Positions 9,091 through 19,585 of a stretch of 20,380 nt of DNA are shown here, piece by piece. Within the stretch, counting starts at the first letter, position 1. The number at the start of each line of letters is the position of its first letter. The stretch is from Saccoglossus kowalevskii (lineage: Eukaryota > Hemichordata > Enteropneusta > Harrimaniidae). The stretch lies in assembly GCF_000003605.2 (NCBI RefSeq), contig NW_003123903.1, positions 866,408-886,787 on the forward strand. The letters are read 5' to 3'. A model generated the notes under the pieces. It searched no databases. It was given only the letters and a program-made list of their open reading frames with translations, and was not told the DNA's origin. A program made the translations under genes and the position numbers.

Positions 9091-9569
9091 CCTCGTAAAT
9101 CAACGTCCTGACACTACACTGTATTATGCAGAGTTGTGACTGTCGCGTTGAGTAATCGTCTTTATAACACGACTCTTGTGGGTGGAGAATATTAATACTG
9201 CAGTCTTATTTGAACCCATGACCTGAATAAATTGATTCCGTCTCTGGTTTGATATTATGCTATACGGTTATATGACATTTCTAAAATTTGACCAATAGCC
9301 AAAACGTGATGGATAATTTTCATAATTTTTTCATAGCCATGCAACAATTCGGTATTAACAGGTAATAGTAAGCCTAACTTAATTAAGCTCTTCAATTTAG
9401 ACGTATATCTGCCTCATTTGATAGTCAGATTTTGAAATTGAATGTAGTGATTTTCTGCATGTCTAGGATTAACCTTTCCACTACTATTGTCAACTTCTGT
9501 AACCTTACATGAAGTATTCCTGTTAGACTAGATGTTTTCATCACAGACGTTTAGCTTCAAAATTCTTTA
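9091..9569. other. unique sequence, no gene seen
   Basis: No frame or repeat could be supported. On the minus strand, GGTCATGGGTTCAAATAA near 9207-9224 resembles a tRNA-type B box, but no A box or SINE body is visible. Confidence 0.5.
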
Positions 9570-11206
9570 TCAAAACATACACGTCAACTATGTGTTCAAA
9601 AGGTACAGGTCAACTTTACTGTACTTACTGTATGTGTTCAAATCATACAGGTCAACTTTACTGTACGTATGTGTTCAAATCATACACGTCAACTTTACTG
9701 TACGTATGTGTTCAAATCATACACGTCAACTTTACTGTACGTATGTGTTCAAATCATACACGTCAACTTTACTGTACATATGTGTTCAAATCATACACGT
9801 CAACTTTACTGTACGTATGTGTTCAAATCATACACGTCAACTTTACTGTACGTATGTGTTCAAATCATACACGTCAACTTTACTGTACGTATGTGTTCAA
9901 ATCATACACGTCAACTTTACTGTACGTATGTGTTCAAATCATACAGGTCAACTTTAATGTACGTAGGTGTTCAAATCATACAGGTCAACTTTACTGTACG
10001 TATGTGTTCAAATCATACAGGTCAACTTTACTGTATGATGTGTTCAAAACATACAGGTCAACTTTACTGTTCGAATGTGTTCAAATCATACACGTCAACT
10101 TTACTGTACGTATGTGTTCAAATCATACAGGTCAACTTTACTGTACGTATGTGTTCAAATCATACAGGTCAACTTTACTGTATGATGTGTTCAAAACATA
10201 CAGGTCAACTTTACTGTTCGAATGTGTTCAAATCGTACAGGTCAACTTTACTGTACGTATGTGTTCAAAACATACAGGTCAACTTTACTGTACGTATGTG
10301 TTCAAAACATACAGGTCAAATTTACTGTACTTGTGTGTTCGAATCGTACAGGTCAACTTTACTGTACGCATGTGTTCAAATCATACAGGTCAACTTTACT
10401 GTATGATGTGTTCAAATCATACAGGTCAACTTTACTGTACGTATGTGTTCAAAACATACAGGTCAACTTTACTGTACGTATGTGTTCAAATCATACAGGT
10501 CAACTTTACTGTACGTATGTGTTCAAATCATACAGGTCAACTTTACTGTACGTATGTGTTCAAATCATACACGTCAACTTTACTGTACGTATGTGTTCAA
10601 ATCATACAGGTCAACTTTACTGTATGATGTGTTCAAAACATACAGGTCAACTTTACTGTACGTATGTGTTCAAAACATACAGGTCAACTTTACTGTACGT
10701 ATGTGTTCAAAACATACAGGTCAACTTTACTGTACGTATGTGTTCTAAACATACAGGTCAACTTTACTGTACGTATGTGTTCAAATCATACAGGTCAACT
10801 TTACTGTATGATGTGTTCAAAACATACAGGTCAACTTTACTGTACGTATTTGTTCAAATCATACAGGTCAACTTTACTGTTCGAATGTGTTCAAATCGTA
10901 CAGGTCAACTTTACTGTACATGTGTGTTCAAAACATACAGGTCAACTTTACTGTAAGTATGTGTTCAAAACATACACGTCAACTTTACTGTACGTATGTG
11001 TTCAAATCATACAGGTCAACTTTACTGTTCGAATGTGTTCAAATCGTACAGGTCAACTTTACTGTACGTATGTGTTCAAATCATACACGTCAACTTTACT
11101 GTACGTATGTGTTCAAATCATACACGTCAACTTTACTGTACTTGTGTGTTCAAATCGTACAGGTCAACTTTACTGTACGCATGTGTTCAAATCATGAATA
11201 TACAAT
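9570..11206. repeat. 37-bp satellite-like array, about 44 copies
   Basis: The unit runs GTGTTCAAATCATACAGG, then TCAACTTTACTGTACGTAT, with a 37-bp period. Some copies are 36 bp where TACGTATG is replaced by TATGATG (near 10033, 10181, 10402, 10623 and 10807). Recurrent variants are ACAGGTCA or ACACGTCA, AAATCAT, AAAACAT or AAATCGT, and TACGTATG or TTCGAATG. The first copy is truncated and the second holds a 7-base insert; the last breaks off at about 11206. No plus-strand frame of the unit contains a stop, and 37 is not a multiple of three, so any reading cycles through all three frames and gives open frames of up to 345 codons. I treat these as artefacts. Confidence 0.97.
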
Positions 11207-11215
11207 ATATTTTTG

Positions 11216-11239
11216 AATAATAATAATAAAAAAAAAAAA
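11216..11239. repeat. (AAT)n and poly-A run
   Basis: Four AAT units pass into twelve A just after the 37-bp array ends. This may be simple slippage or the tail of an old insertion. Confidence 0.8.
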
Positions 11240-11268
11240 GGAAATTATAATTTGATCATAGCTATTTA

Positions 11269-11361
11269 CTGTAAAATACTTTATTTTTGCTTGTATTTAA
11301 TTTTCGCTATTATCGCTGAAGGGATGATAATAAATTCCAGCTAAAATTATGTATTTTATAG
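11269..11361. mobile_element. short MITE-like element, same family as 1694-1830
   Basis: The left end CTGTAAAATACTTTATTTTT and right end ATGTATTTTATAG are inverted, with TA at 11267-11268 and 11362-11363. The interior carries ATTTTCGCTATTATCGCTGAAGG, cut here to TTTTCGCTATTATCGCTG, which matches the 1694 copy. At 93 bp it is an internally shortened copy. It lies about 60 bp past the end of the 37-bp array. Confidence 0.7.
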
Positions 11362-11363
11362 TA

Positions 11364-13411
11364 TTTGATAGAACTCAGGAAAATATGATTTTTTGGGGGA
11401 TTTTAATTTGTTCTTATTTTCATCAGTTTGTCGCACCCCACCCTGAACACAAAACCAGGATCTATGATCTATGAAGTATTTGTTTTTATTTTATGTGAAG
11501 CGTTTGTCTATTTCTCCCAATTTAATACTTTACACTCAAATTCAAACTCATTCCGATATTTATATTCAACTGAACGCCAAAATTCAATGCATAATTGATA
11601 GCAAAATGGGAGAAATTGTCAAAAAGAAATAAAAGGCTTGAAAATTCATTAAGCATGAAAGCTATTACATTTTATTAAAATTAATAAAGCATTTCACTTT
11701 TTATACAGCTGCCAAAATTTGATGTTTTATAAAATTAAATAGAAATATTTAATACACCACTATGTGTTTGTCATTATAAATTCTGACTCAATTTTATAAA
11801 ACGTCAAACTGTTTTATTACTATTTTGTTTTCTTATCTGAGCAAAGAACCTTTCTCTTGTTATCATGTGTGTATACTATTATTACAAGATAAGAATGATT
11901 GAATGGGTATTTTGAGAATTAAATAATTAATAGTGTCAATGAAATCGTTAGCCAACAATCAAAACTCATGGGGGATAACAATGTGCGTGTGTCAAGTGTT
12001 GGACGTGTCCAATTAAAAGTTGTTTCTTTTGAAATGACTGCACAGAAAGATTATGGATGATAATAGGAATGCCTCTATAGTAATCATCAAATAATAATAA
12101 GTTAACAGACTCAAAAGGGACTGTAGTCAATGGAAATTTATACAATAGGGTTGCAAATCAAAATATTTAACAAAGATATATTTAATTTAGTTTTTTTTTT
12201 AGGTGAGAAAAGCTGTAATAATGGCACCATTAATAGAGAAGAATAATATAGTTTTTTGAACAAAAACGTTAGGTTCGATATCATGCAAATAATGAATATA
12301 ATATTGTCACTAAAATATAATATTGTCACAAAAATTATTATTGTGTTTTAATTTAAAAGAAATATTGAGGTTGCACAGAATTCAGGGTTCAATATTAAAG
12401 CAATATTTTAGTTTAGTTTAAAATGATTTTTGTAATCATATCAATGGTGAAATCATTAATCATGATATAAATGGAATAAAGATGTAGAACTTTAACAGTG
12501 TTTAAACTTTTTTTAAATTATCAACAAACGCCAGGACAGGTAATATTCAAACTTTACCAGTCCAGCCAGAATAGTAATATCCCTTCATTGAAGAGGAAGT
12601 GGAGACAAACAACATAATGACGCCTAAAGTAAGACCTCCACAAATGTAGGAGAATGCAATTTACAGTTTTGTTATATATCACTTTTCATTCTCTAGATAA
12701 TCAACTTATTTTAAAATACTTTTATTTCTGTTCTAAGTCTGCTGCACAACAACTCAACATTCAGCAACACACACAACGGATAATTTAAGTTTTCCATTTT
12801 AAATTGTCGCATTCATTGTTTAACAAACTCTGCCATCAGTGGTGAATGTCATTCAACTTTATCCAATCGTATTATTTAGTAAAATTACATTTTTTCAAAT
12901 TTTTATTAAAGCAGACCAAGAACAAATATTACTAGACCACTGAGCATGTTTGTTATAATTTTGACTAGCCTGATTGGAAATAACCGATTTTGGGAGTGTG
13001 AGTGGGTGGTTTCAAACAATAATTTAAATATTTATTTGCTATGAATGGGAAATTATGAACTGGTTCCAAAATTAGTAAAAGAAATTTTAGAAAAATGCAT
13101 AAACATATTTTCCCTGGTATATAATTTTGATATTGTGAGTACTTATGTATTCGTTGGGTTTTTAAATTAAATGAAGCAATTAAGGTTAATAAATTCTGTT
13201 GTACATTTCGCTGTTCACATGGATTGAATTTTAGCAGCTTTGACCTGTCAGTGAATACAGTGAAATAAAAACCCAATGAATTATTAATGTTTTCACAGTA
13301 GATCATTGCATTTTGATAATAATCTCACTTCCCATAATGCATCATCGGTATCAATTAAGTAATTATGTTGTGCCGGTATGCTGAATGCATCCACATCCTA
13401 TGGGTCTTCTG
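11364..13411. other. long AT-rich stretch, no gene seen
   Basis: Short frames occur on both strands but none has coding character. There are many poly-T and AT-rich runs and no repeat of clear period. It may be intron or intergenic. Confidence 0.55.
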
Positions 13412-13432
13412 TTGCCATGACACCCATGGCAA
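13412..13432. other. perfect 8-bp inverted repeat (hairpin)
   Basis: TTGCCATG at 13412-13419 pairs with CATGGCAA at 13425-13432 around a 5-base loop. It is GC-richer than its surroundings. No T-run follows and no gene context gives it a function. Confidence 0.5.
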
Positions 13433-14957
13433 TGTAATCAGGCGAAAAATGTATATAGAATATGGGAATAAAGATGAACTCTGATGCGCATATTGTAACT
13501 TCTCATTGTGGTTAAAAGGTCATTGTCACTGTTAGATTGTTCGTTATTGTATACTTGTGCTCCGAGCTGGTTGACCTATGATGCTTTCAGTAGCGGGGAG
13601 CATTTATCGATTTGATGCTAGATGTTAGGTGCTTCATACCTTTATTAGGCCCAGAGACAAAATAGTCGTGTCTCTTGTCTTCACAGGCATATCATTTACA
13701 ATTATGCATGCTATAGTTTGTTTTTTGTCAGAATTTTAGATGAAATAAATGGAAAATTCAGTTTTCATGATGAATAAATAAAAAACAAATTAATAGTTAA
13801 TTTTAAATTAGAATAAAACAAACATGTGCATGTGCATTGATTGTGGAAAACAAAACATCTTAGCCCGAGCCCCCCCCCCCCCCGATATGCTATTAACATT
13901 ACTAAAGCCATTATTTTCTTTTACCCTTTTACCACCAGTTTCCTCTTTTTATCACAAATTAGGTCCGTTTATAGTCTACACTTTCCTTCAGAAAGTTAGG
14001 ACAAAAATAGCAAAATTTTTTTTGTAAAAACAGAAAAATTTACTCAAATTTTGTCTGTTGGCTACAAAGATGAAGTTTTTAGCAGGCAGTATGTAGAATA
14101 TAATAATAATAATTAATGTACATTTCATTTTTGGTTGAAAAGCAATAAATTGTTTATATGCAAACATTATGAGAAAAATCTTGACTATGAAAAATGATGA
14201 AAAAACTTTGTAAGCGACACCTCCATATTATTATATATCGTAGGAAGTAGAACGTGCCAGTATGTCAACTACAACAATTCTGGTACTCCCAAGAGATTCA
14301 GGTTACAAGTTGTTTGTAAATAGCCAAACATTTCTGTAGATTCGTTTGGGTGTCATAAAATCCAATCGCACCTGGGACTTTGACTAATGATTTGAATACG
14401 GGTTTCTTAATAAATCAAATTTTTATGTGCAGCATTCCCCATAGGGTAGTTTCTCTGTACCTGTGCATTTTAGTCCACATCTAAATTTGTTGTCACTGCA
14501 TCCAAGCAAACTTTCAACATTGAGCATTCCATATTTTCCAGGCTTGTTGTGTCGAGCTTGTTCCAAAGCAGGATTCATAATCACGTGCATAACAGGTTTT
14601 TAGGTTATTCACATAATTAATAAATTAGTGGCTAATTAACTAGCATGTTTCAACATGGATAGTCATGGATAATCTGAATAGAATGAGTGATTGCAGAACA
14701 TCAGAACACAATTGAAAAATGGGCCTTATAGCTCATCGCATGGCATAAACTGTTTATTCATTTAGGTTCCATTGTTCCTAGTATGAATATGACTTTTTTC
14801 TCTACGCATCTAAGTTGATTTTTGCTGTCACCATAACAACATTACATGTATATTGAATATATCTGAAACGCTATGTCCCCCAGAACTAAAATGTGATCAT
14901 ACCACAGATAACTAAGGTCCTCTTGTCTTGTATACCACAAATGTTCAGCCTAGATGT
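13433..14957. other. unique AT-rich sequence with a 14-base poly-C run
   Basis: No gene is seen. Fourteen consecutive C occupy 13870-13883, inside an otherwise AT-rich stretch. Such runs are length-variable and sequencing-prone. Confidence 0.6.
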
Positions 14958-16570
14958 GATCACTGTGGCCAGGTGTTTTTTTATATAAAGGTGTACACTG
15001 GGCAGGTGGTCTTTATATAAAGGTTTTCACTATGAACAGGTGGTCTTTATATAAAGGTTTTCACCATGAACAGGTGGTCTTTATATAAAGGTGTTCACTA
15101 TGGACAGTTGGTTTTTATATAAAGGTTTTCACTATAAACAGGTGGTCTTTATATAAAGGTTTTCACTATGAACAGGTGGTCTTTATATAAAGGTTTTCAC
15201 TATGAACAGGTGGTCTTTATATAAAAGTTTTCACTATGAACAGGTGGTCTTTATATAAAGGTTTTCACTATGAACAGGTGGTCTTTATATAAAGGTTTTC
15301 ACTATGAACAGGTGGTCTTTATATAAAGGTTGTCACTATGAACAGGTGGTCTTTATATAAAGGTGTTCACTATGGACAGTTGGTTTTTACATAAAGGTGG
15401 TCACTATGGAAAGGTGGTCTTTATATAAAGGTGTTCACTATGGACAGTTGGTCTTTATATAAAGGTGGTCACTATGGACAGGTGATCTTTATGTAAAGGT
15501 GGTCACTATGGAAAGGTGGTCTTTATATAAAGGTGTTCACTATAGACAGGTGGTCTTTATATAAAGGTGGTCACTATGGGCAGGTGGTCTCTACATAAAG
15601 GTGGTCACTATGGACAGGTGGTCTTTGTATAAAAGTGTTCACTATGGACAGGTGGTCTTCATGTAAAGGTGTTCACTATAGACAGGTGGTCTTTATATAA
15701 ATTTTAAGGTGGTCATTATGGACAGGTGGTCTTTATATATAGGTGTTCTCTATGAACAGGTGGTCTTTATATATAGGTGTTCTCTATGAACAGGTGGTCT
15801 TTACATATCATAAAGGTGTTCACTATAAACAGGTGGTCTTTATATAAAGGTTGTCACTATGAACAGGTGGTCTTTATATAAAGGTGTTGACTATGGACAG
15901 TTGGTTTTTACATAAAGGTGGTCACTATGGACAGGTGATCTTTATAAATGTGTTCACTATGGACAGGTAGTCTTTATGTAAAGGTGTTCACTATGGACAG
16001 GTGGTCTTTATATAAAGGTGGTCACTATGGACAGGTGATCTTTATATAAAGGTGTTCACTATGGACAGGTGGTCTTTATATATAGGTGTTCTCTATGAAC
16101 AGGTGGTCTTTACATATCATAAAGGTGTTCACTATAAACAGGTGGTCTTTATATAAAGGTTGTCACTATGAACAGGTGGTCTTTATATAAAGGTGTTGAC
16201 TATGGACAGTTGGTTTTTACATAAAGGTGGTCACTATGGACAGGTGATCTTTATAAATGTGTTCACTATGGACAGGTAGTCTTTATGTAAAGGTGTTCAC
16301 TATGGACAGGTGGTCTTTATATAAAGGTGGTCACTATGGACAGGTGATCTTTATATAAAGGTGTTCACTATAGACAGGTGGTCTTTATATAAAGGTGGTC
16401 ACTATGGGCAGGTGGTCTCTACATAAAGGTGGTCACTATGGACAGGTAGTCTTTATGTAAAGGTGTTCACTATGGACAGGTGGTCTTTATATAAAGGCGT
16501 CACTATGGACAGGTGGTCTTTATATAAAGGTGGTCACTATTGGCAGGTGGTCTTTATATATAGATGGCCA
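14958..16570. repeat. 34-bp satellite-like array, about 47 copies
   Basis: The unit is ACAGGTGGTCTTTATATAAA followed by GGTGTTCACTATGG, period 34 bp. Most copies contain the perfect 12-bp palindrome CTTTATATAAAG, which matches a TATA-box core, and CAGGTG, an E-box. Subtypes are ordered: TTTTCACTATGAA copies dominate 15020-15330, while GTTCACTATGGA and GGTCACTATGGA copies alternate later. First copies (from about 14958) and last copies are degenerate, as expected at array edges. Stops interrupt every frame, so it is not coding. Confidence 0.97.
15756..16373. repeat. 309-bp higher-order duplication inside the 34-bp array
   Basis: Block 15756-16064 is followed directly by 16065-16373. By eye they are identical until the last two bases. 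Both carry the same private variants: a TACATATCATAAAGG insertion (15802 and 16111), a GTTGACTATGG copy, a TTGGTTTTTACATAAAGG copy and a shortened CTTTATAAATGTG copy. Each block spans nine units. Such identity across irregular markers shows one recent event, or an assembly duplication. Confidence 0.93.
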
Positions 16571-17588
16571 CTTAAACATGTTTGTACAACTGAATCTTGA
16601 ATATTCTGTTAGAGGGCGCTGTTCATCTACACTGTTAAATGCTCTGGTGAAGTAGAAATGAGAGTGAATCTGCAAAGTTGATTTCAGTAGTTTGCTGCAA
16701 GCCAAGTAAGCGTAATTAGTTATTTGAGTTAACTGCAATTTATTTTCACTGAAAAAAACAATGCTGTACTTTTTCATGATTTACTGCAGATATAACCATC
16801 ATAGAAGTTAATTAAATATACTGGCTCTTGTTGATAAATGCCACGTACACTGCACAAGGACGTTAGTTTATGCGTTACGTGACCAACCCTGGAACCTTAG
16901 AAAGAAAATCGAACGGTCTACACTGCTCCCAACATGTTCAAATTTTATGGTGATAAAATAATATTTTTGATTTGTGCACATATCAATCTTATGAACCTCA
17001 GATAGAATAAATACTGTTTTAACTCTACATGATAATTAATATTTTATAAAAAAAATTATGTTAAATCCTCTATAATCATTTTTGATATTCAATATTTGGA
17101 TGAGTGAATTTAATTATAATTACCCTAATTATTGTTAATTGTAGGTTTACGTACATAAAATTAATTAGTTGGACGTTAGTTATTGCATGTTTGTATAGAA
17201 ATTTCGTAAAACCTGAAAATACAAGTTTCAATCGTTAAGTGTGAATGTACTATGCAGACTGTCGTCTGATTGGGTTATTTATACACTTGAACTTTTGAAC
17301 TGACTTTCATTGCAACCTTGTGTAAATATAGTGTATAAGGTCATCTATCAAATGCATTATTCACAATCATCTTATTACAATAATCATAAATAAACATGTA
17401 CGTGTGTGTAGCGTCATACATGTATAGTTGGTTGCAGGGATTAATTTCGTTATCATAATCCATCTAAGTCTAAACTGATCACTCATCATCAGTAACAGTT
17501 ATCCAGTTTGCATAATATTTATCGGTTCTTTGTAAATCTCAATTCTTGTAGTGACTATAAGCCTTTCTTAATTGGAATCTGCTACATC
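16571..17588. other. AT-rich sequence, no gene seen
   Basis: A minus-strand open frame near 16520-16777 overlaps the array edge and has no coding features. Nothing else is supportable. Confidence 0.55.
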
Positions 17589-17677
17589 TAGGTGTGAGCT
17601 GAAATCTGGAGCTCCATGTCCCTGTAGGTATGAGCTGGGATCTGGGGGCTACATTTTGCCATAGGTGTGAGCTTGGT
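17589..17677. repeat. degenerate 36/37-bp minisatellite, about 2.4 copies
   Basis: TAGGTGTGAGCT at 17589, TAGGTATGAGCT at 17625 and TAGGTGTGAGCT at 17662 mark units of 36 and 37 bp. Inner matches are ATCTGGAGCT and ATCTGGGGGCT. The unit is unrelated in sequence to the larger arrays. Confidence 0.75.
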
Positions 17678-19585
17678 AAAACCCGGAAAAAATGTATTCA
17701 TGTTTCTATTCATCATATGTATTAGTTAAAAAATATGCGAGTCGCTGAAAAAAAGAAAATTCAATCCTGAGGAAAATGCATTGATTTGGAAAAGCAAATT
17801 GAGTAGAACGTTTTTCTATTTTTTCCTTCCCTAAAACTAGAAAAATTAAAATCTAATATGCATTTAATCATGTACATGAATATTGTGTTTCTGATTTTAA
17901 TAATATATTTATTTTTATAACTGTATTTTAATTAAAGCCAGAATTCTGCATGATTTGTCCATTCAAGAACTGTATTTTGCTTTTCAGACTTTATTGTTAG
18001 TTTAAGTGCTTGATCCCATTAAAGTACATTATTTGTTTTTCAAAAGTACATTTTAGCAATACATGAGATAATAATGTAATGTTATTTTTTACTACCATGG
18101 AGTGAAAACCTTTTATATAGTTATGGAGGTGCTAAAAATGCTGTAAGTTTGGAGAGAGGGAATCATCTTCTTCACTATCTGGTTATAATAGGCTTAAAAT
18201 GAAGTTAATTCAGAAGCTATATCATTCGTTTTCAAAGGGTTATGTTGACTGTTTAAATCTACGGTTTAGTCAGTTGCTTCTCATAATTTTGGGAACAAGA
18301 AATATATACCTATATTTAAAAATATCAGCCATTAAAATTATTTAAGTAATGTATTAAAAAAATATTTGTGATGTAATTTAATTGCCAGGATATTTATCAA
18401 CTGTATTCATCATCTGAAGAAAACTACAGTAGTATTATCATGATTTTTGAAGTATTGTTTCGACTCTAGTGAGCTTTGAGTGTTCTAGTCTAAAAATTGG
18501 CTTGGTATAGTTTAGAAATTACCGATAGTAATAAAATTTAACCTGCATTTTTATATATATTTTTATAATTTGCGGGCATTCACCAGATTAAATTTTGTGA
18601 AAGTCGCAGTTTTTCACGATTCATGATATTTGTGAAAATAGAAGAAGAATAGGATAAATCAATAGTCTGTCAAATAACCTGACAAATAACTATAGGGAAT
18701 TGTTTTCAAAAAGCTCAGTATGTCGCCATGTAGCGTACAAAGATGGAGTTGTGAGCTTAGTGTCTAACAGCATGTCTCTGCCACTGATATACTTATGTAT
18801 GTGGTCATCTATCGTTGAATGAAATGAGCTACTAGCACGCTGGGTACACTAAGTTGGATCAATAACACACCGACAAAAAAAAACGTCAAATGTTGATGTT
18901 ATTAGCAATTTATTGCCAGCCCCCAGTAAATGTTTACATAGCAGAGTGGCTGGATGCCCAATAATTTGCAAATTTGCTCTGTTTTTCAGTGTTTATTGAG
19001 TGATGAGCTGTCAGTTCTATTGTTTAATTTTGTACTGAATTCCCTAAAACAGAACATTAATGTCAGATTTCATAGACTCCATGGTGATTGATAGCATCAT
19101 CTTCTGTATACAATGAGATACGTTATCAGTCGGTATTACCTCGTCACCTCAATCTACTATTTTGAATACACAGAAACAAAGACATATTTTTTATGAAATA
19201 CTCATAAAAGCTACTGCTTATATTGTTTTGATGACATTTATTTTCAATGAAAAGTAAAAATTTAATACAGTTTCCTGAGAAGCATTTAAGTACTAAGTGA
19301 TAGGAATAATTTTTTTTTTAAATTCATCAGTTTAGAAATACTAAGAATATTATGTCCACATGCAGTTACATTATTGGCAGTTTTAAATTGAAATGCAAGG
19401 TGAACTAGATGATATGGAGTTCATCAGGTTCACTACATATGTCCATTTTCAGTAAAGGTCAGTTTAAGGTGAATGTATTCATAGACAATTGTTATATATG
19501 TGTCTGTATAGATTCTTAAATTAATAGGATTGTCTGAGATTGTGACAGTCGCAACAAGGTAAGGTTGAGGTGAAATGAGGACAGG
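17678..19585. other. long AT-rich stretch, no gene seen
   Basis: There is no long frame, RNA gene or clear repeat. TTTATT near 19238 would be a minus-strand AATAAA, about 345 bases beyond the minus-strand stop at 19586. This matters only if the array frame beyond it is transcribed. Confidence 0.5.

Noticed and set aside
9205-9226. B-box-like GGTCATGGGTTCAAATAA on the minus strand, suggesting a tRNA-derived SINE
   Set aside because: No A box lies 30 to 60 bases upstream on that strand, and no SINE tail or body could be traced.
9532-11220. Overlapping plus-strand open frames of 74 to 345 codons rich in CSNHTGQLYCTYV-like repeats
   Set aside because: They are the three phases of one stop-free 37-bp repeat unit, with no unique coding sequence, signal peptide or exon border attached.
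12965-13306. 113-codon minus-strand frame
   Set aside because: It has AT-rich composition with no domain, start context or splice-like borders, and is consistent with chance.
13824-14027. Plus-strand frame through the poly-C run
   Set aside because: Its proline stretch comes from the 14-base C run, which is length-variable. The rest shows no coding character.
9570-16570. Possible CRISPR arrays, because the repeats have periods near 34 to 37 bp
   Set aside because: Units are contiguous, with no unique spacers between conserved repeats, and the setting is eukaryotic.
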